64,000 nt of DNA from Proteus faecis (GTDB taxonomy: Bacteria; Pseudomonadota; Gammaproteobacteria; Enterobacterales; Enterobacteriaceae): the NCBI RefSeq assembly GCF_003144395.1, contig NZ_PENZ01000007.1, positions 166,470 through 230,469 on the forward strand, written 5' to 3'. Of the stretch, positions 54,401 through 63,941 are shown one piece after another. A program made the translations under genes and the position numbers. How positions within the stretch are numbered: the stretch's first letter is position 1; every line of letters begins with the position of its first letter. The notes under the pieces were generated by a model. It saw only the letters and a list, made by a program, of their open reading frames with translations, did no database searches and was not told where the DNA came from.

Positions 54401-57400
54401 TAACCTTCAAGGGCGGTCAATTAACCAATCAACAACAAGGTAATATTGTTAGCCTAAAAGCATTACAACTCTGGTTAAAAAACGATTTACTCAACCAAGA
54501 CGGTAAACTCACTAGTCATGAAAATACCTTAATTAAGGCAAATAATGTTATTAACACTCAAGGTGAGATAAATGCATTAAATCAGTTAGATATTCAGTTG
54601 GTTAATCAACTGGATAATCGTCAAGGCCGCCTTTTTAGCCAATCATCACAATACTTACAAGCGGCTAATATTCTTAATATAAAAGGTTGGATAGGCAGTT
54701 TGGGCAGTTGGTCTGCTAAAACAGCTATTTTTAATAACCAAGCTGGGCAAATTCAAAGCCAAAAAGCAACGAATTTAACAGGTAATATCTTTAATAATAA
54801 CAACGGTATTTTCCAATCCAACGATAATATTGATTTGCGTATTGCAAATAATATTAACAATACACAAGGCAAAATCAGTGCACAAAAAGCGATTAATGCA
54901 CGAGGTGAACTGCCTCAAAGTAAAATTGATTCTATCCTCAATCAATCAGGGCAATGGTTAACTGGAAATACACTGACATTACTTGCAAAAAATATCGATA
55001 ATTCACTGCAAGGCTTGCTGTATAGCCAAAAACAGATGCAGCTTCTGGTTGAAAATGAACTGGATAATCACCAAGGAAAATTACAAAGCGCAGACGCTCT
55101 CTTATTAACGGCAAAATCACTGCAAAATCAATCGGGGTCAATTGATAGTCAACAGGCTATTACCCTAACCTTATCGGGTTTATTGAATAACACCCTTGGT
55201 AAAATTAGAAGTCATCAACATCAATCAATTCACGCTTCCCAAGTACAAAATCAGCAAGGGCAATTAGTTTCAACACAAGCGCTAAATATTAAAACAACCC
55301 AATTTGATAACCACAATAACGGCATCTTAAGTAGCCAAGGAATATTAAATCTCACTACAGATACGTTAAACAACCGTGATAATGGCTTGATTTGGGGCAC
55401 AACTCGAAATGAGATTTCTGCAAAAAACATCGATAACACACAAGGACGATTACAAAGTAACGACCGGTTATCACTGATAAATCTGACTTCGCTTGATAAC
55501 CAACAAGGGAATATTTTAGCCAATGACAGCATTGAGATTAATGCCAAAAATCCTCCTTTCACTCCACCATTAGTTTTATTAAATCAACAAGGTGTAATCC
55601 AAAGTGGTAATAAACTCACGGTTAATACGCAGACCATCGATAATCAAGGTGGAACCTTACAAAGTCAAAATTCATTAACACTGACTGCGGCACAAGACTA
55701 TATACAACGAGCTGGCGATATACTAAGTAGTAATCATTCACTCTCCCTTTCTATTACAGGCGCTTTTACAAACTTAACCCACTGGTTACTACCCAGCGAG
55801 TTAACAATACAGAGCGCACAGTTTACTAATCAAGGCTCACTCGTCAGTAAAGCGCTTACTCTCACAAGCGATATTGCGCGCAACACCGGACGTCTTGAAG
55901 CAGATGATTTTGCTTTTAAGATAAATCGGTTGGATAACACGGCAACCTTAATGGGCGATAACGCAGTGATCAACGCGAACGTTATCGATAACAAAGGAAA
56001 AGATGCCGTTATCGCCATGACACAATCGGCGGATTTAACAGCGCGCGACAGCATAACTAATCATAGCGGTGCAATGATTTACAGTGGTGACAAATTATCA
56101 CTATCAAGCGCACTGATTGAAAATAAAGCAAGTGTGATAGAAGCCGAAGGTGATATTTCGCTTAGTGCGAAGCAACTAAATAACTTACGTGAAGGCTTAA
56201 GTATTGAGCGAGAAGCTGAAACCAGTCATTACCGTTGGCATCGTTATAACTATTATTGGCGCTCTTTTGAAGTTGAGCATCATAACGATAGTCGCCAAAT
56301 GACATCAATGACTCAACAACTCACTTTTAAAAATGAGCAAGCTGCCATCGAAAACACATATGGTACGCTACTTGAAATTGACCCAAATAATAAGCGAGCG
56401 CAAGTTAGGGTTAAAAACAATAAGGGGCAATTGACTGATATTTGGGTCAACTATCTCGCGTTAAAACCCAACAGTGATGGTAGTTATGCCATGACTTTCT
56501 ATGAAACACGAGGTCATGCTAACCGCCAGAAAAATACACCAACCCCTTACCATAATACGGTGTGGCGTGAGCACAATCGTGGCTACAATGAAATTTGGGC
56601 TCCTGAACAACACCTTGATATCGATAATCTTCTTTATGTCAGTGACTATAGCGGCTTAAGAGAACGAACCGTATCTGGAACCGCCACTCGCGATAAATTG
56701 ATTTCTGAAGGCATCGAAGCTCGTATTCTTTCCGGTGGAAAGATGAAAGTGAATGTTTCTGAGGTGCTTTTCAATGATGCGAGTACAATTATTTCAACGG
56801 GGAATCAATCCATTGAAGGTAGCGGAAAACTTGAGAACAAAGCCTATTCCGTTAATGAACATCGCCAAGAAAAGATTGTTGATCATTATGATATTAGTGG
56901 AAATCATTGGTACCCTTCATTTGATCATGATGAAACCACCGCATTAACTCCCATTGATAGCGTTATTTCAGGAAATGGTAATGTCACCATCAAAGGCACT
57001 TCCATTACCAACACCACGGTTAATGCGGCACAAATTAATGACATTGAAGCCGCATTAAAAGCAGTAGATGCGCAACGTGCTGAATTTGCACGTAATCCCC
57101 TCGCCTTTCAGATCGAGGGGGCAAATAAACAGGAAGTAAATACTGATTTTATTGTCAGCGATAAAACAACGTTAACTCATTCTGATGCAACCTCACCACT
57201 CGAACGCTCTCTTTTACCTGCTGAAATTGCACTGACTGAAAAACAACATTTAGGCAATATCGCCACCGAGATCCCCAATAACGGACTCTTTCGACAACAT
57301 TTATCGCCAGATAGCCCATTCTTAATTGTTACTGATGAGCGTTTTACTCGCCGCAGTAAATTTATTAGTAGTGATTATCTGCTCTCTCGTGTGGATTATT

Positions 57401-60400
57401 CACCTTCTCAAGTGCATAAACGATTAGGTGATGGAGCCTACGAACAACGCCTTGTTCGTGAACAGGTTTTAAAATTAACTGGACGCCCTTCTCTTTATGA
57501 AGGGGATGCGATGACGCAGTATCAATTCTTAATGAACAATGGTGCTAACGTCGCCAGTGATTTTAATTTACGCCCCGGAGTGTCATTAACGCCTGAACAA
57601 ATTGCGGCATTACAACAAGATATCGTTTGGTTAGTCAGTGAATCGGTGGATACCGCACAAGGCTCACAAACGGTGTTAGTACCAAAAGTATACTTAGCAA
57701 ATAAAACCTTAAACTTACTCAGCAGTGGTGCCATTGTCAGTGGTAATAATTTACATTTTTCTGCCAATAGCGTGAATAATGCTGGGCAACTACTGGCAAA
57801 TAAAGGCATCGACATTGATGCCAAACAATTTGCACATCAAGGTGGCGATATTCATGCAGAAAACATTAATATTCAAGCTGATAGCATTACACTGAGTACC
57901 CATTTACAAGACGCCTTACGCCAAGCGTCATTAAGTGGCAGCAATATTTCGTTAAAAGGCAATGATATTCAGCTACAAGGCGCAAAACTGGATGCATTAA
58001 ACGATATCAATCTCAATGCCCGTGATAATTTAGCCATCACCACCGCAAGAAGTACGCATTCAGGGGAAATTAGTGTGATTTCCGGCGCAATGGGTAATCG
58101 CACCAGTGACGGAATAGAACCAGCAGGAGAACACCGTCTCGCCCAAATAAGTGGTGAATGGCAACGCGCACAAAGCAGCGAACTGAATGCTGGTGGTGAT
58201 CTCAATTTAACCGCAGGAAAAGATATCACCTTGCAAGGTAGCCAAGCCAAAGCAAGTGAACAACTTACCGTCAATGCTGGCGATAGTCTCAATATTATTG
58301 TCGATAGCACCATCACCAAAACGCATCTTGAAGCCAATAGTAGTACCTCTTCTGTTAGCAATACTCGCAAAGAAGAACGTCTGCTATTAAGCACCTTAAG
58401 TGGCGATAAAGGGGTGATATTAAATGCAGGTAATGCACTTACAGCACAAGGTGCTCAAGTTGATAGTCAAGAGAGCAAAATCAGTATTAACGCGCAGCAT
58501 ATTGATATTCATGCAGCAAATCAGCATTTTGAAGATCAAGATAACGAGCAAGTTAACAGTGGCAGTAAACGTAGTGACCGTATGGTTGAAACCTCGCAAA
58601 ATAGTGTTACTGGTAGCACGTTTAGTGGGCAACAAGGTGTCGATATTGTCGCACAGAAGCATGATATCAATGTTACAGGCAGTACACTGCACAGTGAAAA
58701 AGGGGTAATTGATTTAACAGCTAAACAAAATATCACCCTTAATAGCGCAACGGAGATACAGAGTGAGTTTCTAGAACAACATTCAAATAGCAAAGGCTTT
58801 TTAAGCTCAAGCAGTACCCACATTGTCCAACATAACCACGTTACACGCGAACAAGGTAGCGTTATCAGTGGTGAACAAGTCAATATCAATGCAGGTAAGG
58901 CTATTCAAGTTAGCGGCTCTTCCGTTGTGGCAGAAAATGATGTCACGCTAAAAGCGGGCAATAATGTAGATATTGTTGCAGCAACAGAAACGGATTCGCA
59001 TTACTTACTGGAAGAGAAAAAGCGCAGGGGTGTCTTTAGTAATGGCGGTATTGGTTTCACCATCGGTCAGCAATCTTCTCGTCATCAAGTCGATGAACAA
59101 GGTACCACACAAAGCCAAAGCGCCAGCACCATTGGCAGTACCCAAGGTAATGTCAATATTACCGCCAATGATAAATTGCATATTGGTGGTGCTGATATTG
59201 TCGCCAATAAAGAGATCAATTTGACGGGTGATAGCGTTCAAATCGACCCCGGTTTTGATAAACGTACCCGTGAAGAGACCTTTGAGTCGAAACAAAGTGG
59301 CTTAAGTGTAGCGTTATCAGGCACCGTAGGCAGTGCACTCAATACGGCGGTGAGTACCGCACAACAAGCGAGAAAAGAGAGCGATGGTCGCTTAAGTGCA
59401 CTACAAGGGACTAAAGCCGCACTCTCTGGTGTGCAAGCAGGACTTGCTTATCAACAAGACAGTTTAACTTCACAAGCCGCCGCCGCGAAAAATGCAGAAA
59501 CAGGTGTGAAAGCCGGTGATGACGGCGCTGAAAAAGGCGCGACAAATACCATTGGTGTGAGCGTCTCTTATGGTAGCCAATCTTCGAAAAGCGAGACACA
59601 CACTGAAAGTGCCGTTTCTCAAGGCAGTACACTCAATGCAGGGCAAAACCTCTCAATTACCGCCACAGGTAAAAATAAAGAGAAAACCAGCGGTGATATT
59701 GCCATTGAAGGAAGCCAACTTAAAGCAGGTAACGAAATCACCTTAAATGCGGCACAAGATATCCATCTCTCATCTGCGCAAAATAGTGAAAGCACTCAAA
59801 GCAAAAATAGCAGCAAAGGCGGCAGTGTAGGGGTTGGCTTAGGCGTAGGTGAAGGCGGTGCTGGTGTTAATCTTTCAGCCAGCGTAAATGCCGGTAAAGG
59901 TCGCGAGAATAGCAATGGCGTCACTCACACAGAAACCACCTTAAATGCCGGTAAGCAAGTGAATCTTACCAGCGAGCGCGATACAACGCTTAAAGGGGCA
60001 CAAGTCAGCGGTGAACAGATCACGGCTAATGTGGGGCGTAATCTCACCCTAGAAAGTCAGCAAGATCGCGACCATTATGATGCCAAACAGCAAAATATTA
60101 GCCTTGGCGGCGGTTATACTCTCGGCTCTGGTAATCCAACCCTTAATTTTAGTGCGAGTAAAGACAAGCTACACAGCAATTACGACAGCGTTAAAGAGCA
60201 AACTGGGCTGTTTGCTGGCAAAGAGGGCTTTGATGTTAAGGTAAAAGAGCATACTCAGCTTGATGGCGCAGTGATTGCATCAACTGCCGATAAAGACAAA
60301 AACAGCCTTGAAACGGGCACGTTAGGCTGGAACGATATCCACAATAAAGCCGAGTTTGAAGCCTCACACAGTGGTGTCTCAATGAGTACCGGTGGACCTG

Positions 60401-62082
60401 TAGGCAAAGATCTGCTGAATAACATGGTCGGTGGATTACTATCGAACGCGAATAACCAAGATAATGCGCAAGGCACAACCAAAACCGCGGTTTCTGATGG
60501 TAAATGGCTTATTCGTGATACCGACAATCAAACCCAAAATATCACCCAATTAAGCCGCGATACTGAACATGCCAATGACGGCAGTATCAACCCGATCTTT
60601 GATAAAGATAAAGAGCAAAATCGCTTAAAACAAGCCCAGCTAATTGGCGAAATCGGCAATCAGGCGATGGATATTATTCGCACCCAAGGGGATATCGTGG
60701 GCTTAAAACAAGCACAAGCAAAACATCCAAACTTGAGTGTGAATGAGCTGCGTGAAACCAAAGAGTACAACCACGCGATGGAACGCTTTGGTACAGGCAG
60801 TGATTTACAAAAAGCCACCCAAGCGGTGACGGGGGCATTAACCGCATTATCTGACAATAATCTTGCTGGTGCATTAGCCAGTGGGGCATCACCTTATCTC
60901 GCCACTGAAATCAAGGAACGTACTACAGTCGATGGTGAAGTCAATATCGCCGCGAATGCGTTAGCGCATACGATTTTAGGCGCAGTGACTGCCGAGCTGA
61001 ATAATCAATCGGCTGTAGCTGGCGGTTTAGGCGCTGGCGGCGGTGAATTAGCCGCTAGAGTTATCGCCTCAAACCTCTACCCTAATAAAACAATCAGCGA
61101 ACTTACTGAAAACGAAAAACAGCAAGTCAGCGCATTAAGCCAACTCGCCGCCGGGCTTGCGGGCGGAATATCAACCGGTAATATAGAAGGTGCTGTTACC
61201 GCCGCACAAACAGGGAAAAATGCGGTTGAGAATAACTTCTTCAAGCCTCAAGATCTGCCACCGGGTATGGCTGATTATGGGCAGTCAGTTTCATCACTAG
61301 CGATTTCAATGGCCCAAAATGATGGCAGTATAGAAGAAATTAATGCAGCTTTAACGAAAGCAGTAAAAGGAACGCATCCAGAGGGGCAAGATCCGGCTCT
61401 TGGAATTTTGATAGCATGGGGTAATTTGACAGGTATTCCGCTTGATGTATTTTTAACACAGCAGGAAATGACACCTGAAAAAGCTGCTGAAATATTAAGC
61501 AACACACCACCAACAACAGAAGCGAAAACACTTCAATTTGTGGCAGCGAAAGTTTATTTAGCATTTGCAAAAAGCGGTAAGGAAATTCCAAGTTGGGATG
61601 CAGGAATAGGTCAATATCGCTTTAAAGATACAGGTAAAGTGATAGATGTTGAGCATCCTAATGGTAAGTTTAATGGGAACTCATTGCCTTATAAAAACAC
61701 AGTTGGCAAAATTGAACCTAAAAATTATGTAGATATACTTTCTCCTGAAGCGAAGCAGCACATATTATATGGTGATAACCTTAAGAGTGGTGGACATATA
61801 TTCCCTGGCAACCCAGGAAAGGCAACGTTTCCATCTAATTGGCCATCAGAAAAAATAATACATGAAATTGGTGATATAACCACATCACCAACAACTCAAT
61901 GGTACGCGCAAACTGGAACTGGAGGAACCTTTACTAGTAAGGGTAAACCAGCTAGATGGGTTGCTTACGAAGAACGAGATGGAGTTAGGATCAGGGTTGT
62001 TTACTTACCTTCAACAGGTAAAGTAGTAACTGCGTTTCCTGATCCAAATCCAGTACCTAAAGCATATAAGCCAATTAAGTGA
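51463..62082 (+). CDS. cdiA: Contact-dependent growth inhibition toxin CdiA with EndoU nuclease tip
   Basis: A 3539-residue TpsA effector. The ATG at 51463 (AAGG 8 bases upstream) gives the extended signal peptide: MNKHCYRLIFSRTHGELRVV then a hydrophobic core ending ALADG (about residue 66). The TPS domain follows (GNPNLN and VANPAGI motifs), then long filamentous haemagglutinin repeats rich in NxxG and DNxxG units, a middle receptor-binding region without such repeats (about 1580-2060), and FHA-2 repeats. The VENN motif is at residues 3255-3258. The toxin tip has an EndoU pattern: His3433 in HILYGD, His3445 in SGGH, and a terminal VVTAFP. It should be an RNA nuclease, likely cutting tRNA. 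Immunity gene 12 bases downstream. Confidence 0.9.
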   Translation: MNKHCYRLIFSRTHGELRVVSELTKSCSAEAGQTRGSQGVRLWVTLRRTILLLWLVLGSNSALADGIIADNRAPQNQRPDVINTQNGLQQVNIVAPNSAGISHNQYRQFDVEQKGAILNNSVVMTSTQTAGMIQGNPNLNSNTAPARVILNEINSNNPSQIKGFLEVAGSKAQVIVANPAGIICNGCGTINAGRMTLTTGKPQLDSDGSLVGYQVERGVIRIEGGGLNGDSRHDTQYVDLLTRAVEINAGVWAKEKIDVVAGRNNIDAQNKATALNNKENKDSNIQPEFAIDMGQMGGMYSGQIRMVGTEDGVGVRNQAGHLQADKTLTVTSNGQLVWQSTKAQEAITQAGSNIMLLAKGDMTHQGKLHSGGALHVESQAGALIQSGTLAAARDVTLTAKKEIQTQGNLLAGSNLNSQINQGANLTLSSENNIRANGHLLSKKEINATAKNVDLSQSQIAASTLTLNATQGDVRLNNTQIDTNKTNIVATGDISSRQAQIKTQNWDINTNNLFNQKGIWTQTGKSESGLALRGQLDNTEGSIEAYQLKLNAGSLHNQNGRLVTLNSAKQHWQFQGELNNQQGILGNNGALTLDANTINNQSGDIKSQSELTLTTKSGIDNQKGRLLSGHELVLNTNNIINNQLGTINSRQVEIKAGSLNNTQGQLVSQDALTLSTAKALNNSQGIIAAGKTLTLSTQGDLNNKKGTIQSENLFNLFAKNIDNQEGQLLSSKNMTLTTETLMSAKGNISAKALSLQANTIRNIAGKIIGQEKLDITANKLLDNTLGTILTNKDLSLTNSGDINNQQGILQSGGNAKLKAQNLQNSQGKILAGQQITLSSQEKLDNQTGEISAKSLVITTNQLANQQGKLVATQNLELTSHQSINNTLGLLEAGQHLMAKTHGIWNNQRGVTQAESQVVAHANTLDNTEGYLQSADALTLNTDGNVINTAGKITAQQTLDWQGAETSQFNNNNGIVHSHGALTFKGGQLTNQQQGNIVSLKALQLWLKNDLLNQDGKLTSHENTLIKANNVINTQGEINALNQLDIQLVNQLDNRQGRLFSQSSQYLQAANILNIKGWIGSLGSWSAKTAIFNNQAGQIQSQKATNLTGNIFNNNNGIFQSNDNIDLRIANNINNTQGKISAQKAINARGELPQSKIDSILNQSGQWLTGNTLTLLAKNIDNSLQGLLYSQKQMQLLVENELDNHQGKLQSADALLLTAKSLQNQSGSIDSQQAITLTLSGLLNNTLGKIRSHQHQSIHASQVQNQQGQLVSTQALNIKTTQFDNHNNGILSSQGILNLTTDTLNNRDNGLIWGTTRNEISAKNIDNTQGRLQSNDRLSLINLTSLDNQQGNILANDSIEINAKNPPFTPPLVLLNQQGVIQSGNKLTVNTQTIDNQGGTLQSQNSLTLTAAQDYIQRAGDILSSNHSLSLSITGAFTNLTHWLLPSELTIQSAQFTNQGSLVSKALTLTSDIARNTGRLEADDFAFKINRLDNTATLMGDNAVINANVIDNKGKDAVIAMTQSADLTARDSITNHSGAMIYSGDKLSLSSALIENKASVIEAEGDISLSAKQLNNLREGLSIEREAETSHYRWHRYNYYWRSFEVEHHNDSRQMTSMTQQLTFKNEQAAIENTYGTLLEIDPNNKRAQVRVKNNKGQLTDIWVNYLALKPNSDGSYAMTFYETRGHANRQKNTPTPYHNTVWREHNRGYNEIWAPEQHLDIDNLLYVSDYSGLRERTVSGTATRDKLISEGIEARILSGGKMKVNVSEVLFNDASTIISTGNQSIEGSGKLENKAYSVNEHRQEKIVDHYDISGNHWYPSFDHDETTALTPIDSVISGNGNVTIKGTSITNTTVNAAQINDIEAALKAVDAQRAEFARNPLAFQIEGANKQEVNTDFIVSDKTTLTHSDATSPLERSLLPAEIALTEKQHLGNIATEIPNNGLFRQHLSPDSPFLIVTDERFTRRSKFISSDYLLSRVDYSPSQVHKRLGDGAYEQRLVREQVLKLTGRPSLYEGDAMTQYQFLMNNGANVASDFNLRPGVSLTPEQIAALQQDIVWLVSESVDTAQGSQTVLVPKVYLANKTLNLLSSGAIVSGNNLHFSANSVNNAGQLLANKGIDIDAKQFAHQGGDIHAENINIQADSITLSTHLQDALRQASLSGSNISLKGNDIQLQGAKLDALNDINLNARDNLAITTARSTHSGEISVISGAMGNRTSDGIEPAGEHRLAQISGEWQRAQSSELNAGGDLNLTAGKDITLQGSQAKASEQLTVNAGDSLNIIVDSTITKTHLEANSSTSSVSNTRKEERLLLSTLSGDKGVILNAGNALTAQGAQVDSQESKISINAQHIDIHAANQHFEDQDNEQVNSGSKRSDRMVETSQNSVTGSTFSGQQGVDIVAQKHDINVTGSTLHSEKGVIDLTAKQNITLNSATEIQSEFLEQHSNSKGFLSSSSTHIVQHNHVTREQGSVISGEQVNINAGKAIQVSGSSVVAENDVTLKAGNNVDIVAATETDSHYLLEEKKRRGVFSNGGIGFTIGQQSSRHQVDEQGTTQSQSASTIGSTQGNVNITANDKLHIGGADIVANKEINLTGDSVQIDPGFDKRTREETFESKQSGLSVALSGTVGSALNTAVSTAQQARKESDGRLSALQGTKAALSGVQAGLAYQQDSLTSQAAAAKNAETGVKAGDDGAEKGATNTIGVSVSYGSQSSKSETHTESAVSQGSTLNAGQNLSITATGKNKEKTSGDIAIEGSQLKAGNEITLNAAQDIHLSSAQNSESTQSKNSSKGGSVGVGLGVGEGGAGVNLSASVNAGKGRENSNGVTHTETTLNAGKQVNLTSERDTTLKGAQVSGEQITANVGRNLTLESQQDRDHYDAKQQNISLGGGYTLGSGNPTLNFSASKDKLHSNYDSVKEQTGLFAGKEGFDVKVKEHTQLDGAVIASTADKDKNSLETGTLGWNDIHNKAEFEASHSGVSMSTGGPVGKDLLNNMVGGLLSNANNQDNAQGTTKTAVSDGKWLIRDTDNQTQNITQLSRDTEHANDGSINPIFDKDKEQNRLKQAQLIGEIGNQAMDIIRTQGDIVGLKQAQAKHPNLSVNELRETKEYNHAMERFGTGSDLQKATQAVTGALTALSDNNLAGALASGASPYLATEIKERTTVDGEVNIAANALAHTILGAVTAELNNQSAVAGGLGAGGGELAARVIASNLYPNKTISELTENEKQQVSALSQLAAGLAGGISTGNIEGAVTAAQTGKNAVENNFFKPQDLPPGMADYGQSVSSLAISMAQNDGSIEEINAALTKAVKGTHPEGQDPALGILIAWGNLTGIPLDVFLTQQEMTPEKAAEILSNTPPTTEAKTLQFVAAKVYLAFAKSGKEIPSWDAGIGQYRFKDTGKVIDVEHPNGKFNGNSLPYKNTVGKIEPKNYVDILSPEAKQHILYGDNLKSGGHIFPGNPGKATFPSNWPSEKIIHEIGDITTSPTTQWYAQTGTGGTFTSKGKPARWVAYEERDGVRIRVVYLPSTGKVVTAFPDPNPVPKAYKPIK

Positions 62083-62094
62083 GAATGATACATC

Positions 62095-62361
62095 ATGACT
62101 AAATTAGATATCCAAATTAAAAACTTTGGAACACTCTTTTTTGATCGCTTAGATACTGAGTTATTACAAGATGCAATTAATTACATAGAATATGATGAAA
62201 GAGGCCTAGCATTTGAAACTATTTGTGACCATATCAGTGAATATGACATCCCCATAACATCGGAGGAGTATCATATAGCAGTTAATATTGCTAATGAGCT
62301 AAAAATGAATAGTAATGATATCAGTTTACAACATATGAAAGAGTTAATAGTAAAAAAATAA
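62095..62361 (+). CDS. cdiI: CDI immunity protein, MafI-like
   Basis: An 88-residue acidic helical protein directly after cdiA. Its core LLQDAINYIEYDERGLAFETICDHISEYDIPIT and the following EEYHIAVNIANELKM follow the pattern of MafI-family immunity proteins, which protect against MafB toxins carrying EndoU-type tips. It should bind and block the CdiA tip in the cytoplasm of sister cells. The 12-base spacing indicates co-transcription. Confidence 0.82.
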   Translation: MTKLDIQIKNFGTLFFDRLDTELLQDAINYIEYDERGLAFETICDHISEYDIPITSEEYHIAVNIANELKMNSNDISLQHMKELIVKK

Positions 62362-62382
62362 TAAATTATAGGGATCTCCATC

Positions 62383-62436
62383 CTATACAGGGATCTCTGT
62401 AGTGACACTGATAACATAACAATCGTATTTAGCCAT
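62383..62436 (-). CDS. Possible 17-residue peptide with a perfect ribosome site
   Basis: The minus strand carries GGAAGGAGGT ending 6 bases before an ATG at 62436, then 17 codons (MAKYDCYVISVTTEIPV) and TAG. The ribosome site is the strongest by eye in this part of the window. No known toxin or leader matches from memory. Directly repeated AGGGATCTC occurs at its 3' end (62370 and 62389). It may be a small type I toxin or leader, or chance. Confidence 0.3.
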   Translation of the reverse strand: MAKYDCYVISVTTEIPV

Positions 62437-62487
62437 AGGACTACCTCCTTCCTAAAATTAATGGAATTAAATGGTGTTATGTAAAGC

Positions 62488-62604
62488 ATAGCTCAGGAAG
62501 CCTTTCAAAGTTTTCAAGGAAAAAGGAGAGTTAAAAAAGAAGCACATAATTTTTTACGAAAATCAATGCATAAAGAAGTATATCGAATGAATATTGATGA
62601 GTGA
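62488..62604 (+). pseudogene. Orphan toxin C-terminal tail (CdiA-CT remnant)
   Basis: A 38-codon frame ends with TGA at 62602-62604 and is closed upstream by TAA at 62482. It starts IAQEAFQSFQGKRRVKKEAH and continues basic, ending MNIDE. There is no start codon or ribosome site. Its place after cdiI, its basic nature and the following small gene fit the 3' end of an old toxin tip displaced by the present EndoU module, as seen with orphan cdiA-CT/cdiI pairs. The toxin class is not recognisable. Confidence 0.45.
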
Positions 62605-62664
62605 TATACAATTGATTATAAAGAGTAATGTATCAGTAAAAAATGCGTTAAAAGGTGTACCACA

Positions 62665-62955
62665 ATGAAATATTTATTTGAACATTATCAAATATGGGCT
62701 CGCAATGTTATTGGAAAAAAACTTCAAGCAGTCAATGGATTAATATACATTTTTGAAGTTCCTAATTTTACGACTCCTCAACAATTACAGTTTGTCTTTA
62801 TTTCTAATAACCATGATCCTTCTTTTCATTGTAGTAAGGATGTAACTACTACTCTCGAAATAACATATTCTAATTTATTTCACCAATTCATTGGAAGCGT
62901 ACTTTTAAATTCTTACATAAGGCTCTCTTTGTTGGCTCAACTCCGACTCACTTAA
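62665..62955 (+). CDS. Small hypothetical protein, possible orphan immunity gene
   Basis: A 96-residue protein beginning MKYLFEHYQIWARNVIGKKL; I recognise no family. AAAGGTG precedes the ATG. Aromatic-rich, without a signal peptide. It lies 60 bases after the toxin-tail remnant, the place of a cognate immunity gene. The last 12 residues run into a palindrome, so the C-terminus may be altered or truncated. Confidence 0.45.
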   Translation: MKYLFEHYQIWARNVIGKKLQAVNGLIYIFEVPNFTTPQQLQFVFISNNHDPSFHCSKDVTTTLEITYSNLFHQFIGSVLLNSYIRLSLLAQLRLT

Positions 62956-62985
62956 CCAGATAATCAACTATCCAGTTAAGTGAGT
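62946..62985. terminator. Inverted repeat at the end of the CDI region
   Basis: ACTCACTTAAC and GTTAAGTGAGT form an 11-base perfect stem with an 18-base loop; the stop codon of the preceding small gene lies in the left arm. No T run follows, so termination is only likely. Confidence 0.5.
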
Positions 62986-63157
62986 GAATACGTAATGTTC
63001 TACATGCAATACATCACAACTAGAGGCATAAAACCTTTCTCGATACCATAAGATCATCAATAAATAGTAAATAGCGACCAACTAATACCCCCTTTTCACT
63101 CTCTTACACAGAATGGTGTATACTTGCCGGCAAGAAATTTATTCACGGTTATTAATA

Positions 63158-63520
63158 ATGAAAGAAATCGAAAAAACACAAATTAAACTTCTTAGCGACC
63201 GTTTAGACCTTATTCGCCACAAAATGGCAAATATCTCACTGACGGAAGAAGCAGAAAAATACGCAGAGTTTGAGAAAGAAAAAGCGGCACTGGAAACTGA
63301 AATCGTTCATCTGAAAGAAGTGCGTAACAAAAAACTAAGCAAAGAAGCACAGAAGTTGGTGGGTATGCCATTCAAACGCATCATCACTAAGAGAGAACAA
63401 GCGGATATTGGCAAACTGAAAAAAGCAGTGCGAGGACTGATCATTGTCCATCCAATGACGGCATTAGGTCGCGAAATGGGATTGGATGGTATGACCGGTT
63501 TTTCTAAGACTGATTTTTAG
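63158..63520 (+). CDS. yibL: Ribosome-associated protein YibL (DUF2810)
   Basis: A 120-residue protein close to E. coli Yib[20 protein letters not shown], a coiled coil [21 protein letters not shown], then [16 protein letters not shown], and a C-terminus [20 protein letters not shown]. The ATG at 63158 gives the family start and length; the frame is open 45 bases further upstream without a ribosome site. YibL co-purifies with ribosomes in E. coli; function is unknown. A TATACT -10 element is at 63119-63124. Confidence 0.92.
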   Translation: MKEIEKTQIKLLSDRLDLIRHKMANISLTEEAEKYAEFEKEKAALETEIVHLKEVRNKKLSKEAQKLVGMPFKRIITKREQADIGKLKKAVRGLIIVHPMTALGREMGLDGMTGFSKTDF

Positions 63521-63668
63521 TTAGAAAATTAATCCACCTAAAACCTATAATGACCCACTAATACTGGCTGGTTCTTAATATACTTTTCATTGTTATGAAC
63601 CATCAGTAAATAATTAGCCTTCAATATTTACTATCTCCACTTCTGGCACAGAGCTGATCCTGACAATT

Positions 63669-63706
63669 GGAGTTAATATAAAAAAGAATAGAATAACTCC
63701 TTTTTT
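63669..63706 (+). terminator. Rho-independent terminator after yibL
   Basis: GGAGTTA / TAACTCC with an 18-base loop, then TTTTTT. It is 149 bases past the yibL stop and next to the stop of the leftward rhuM-like remnant. Confidence 0.7.
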
Positions 63707-63941
63707 ACCTACCTCTTTTCAGCAAATCTTTCAGCGCAGCAATATTCGCCCTCGCCCCTTCTGCCTCTTTTAATTGACGACGCTTTTAAGCATAGATATC
63801 AAATATCTCTTTGGCTTTTTCATCTGCGGCTTTCTTACTCATTCCACCAGCGCCTTGTAATACTTCACGATCGTTGAAACTTAAAAACTGATCCAGCTTA
63901 GCGAAAAACGCCGTAAACTCTCGCCCAATGCGGGCGGGGAT
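63705..63941 (-). pseudogene. C-terminal remnant of a RhuM-family protein
   Basis: The minus-strand frame reads IGREFTAFFAKLDQFLSF, then NDREVLQGAGGMSKKAADEKA and EIFDIYA, followed by an in-frame TAA (63786-63788), then KRRQLKEAEGARANIAALKD and a stop at 63705-63707. The pattern matches the C-terminus of RhuM-type virulence-associated proteins. The internal stop, and loss of homology beyond about 63945 where a GC-rich patch with AAAAGCCC/GGGCTTT (63950-63967) begins, mark it as broken. What lies beyond the window is unknown. Confidence 0.6.

Noticed and set aside
52000..61600. Many long open frames on the minus strand and other plus frames within cdiA
   Set aside because: They are shadows of the repeat-rich cdiA coding sequence and have no ribosome sites or recognisable domains.
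63600..63700. Minus-strand frame ending PIVRISSVPEVEIVNIEG
   Set aside because: It has a plausible protein look but no family match, no start, and overlaps the yibL terminator; too short to support.
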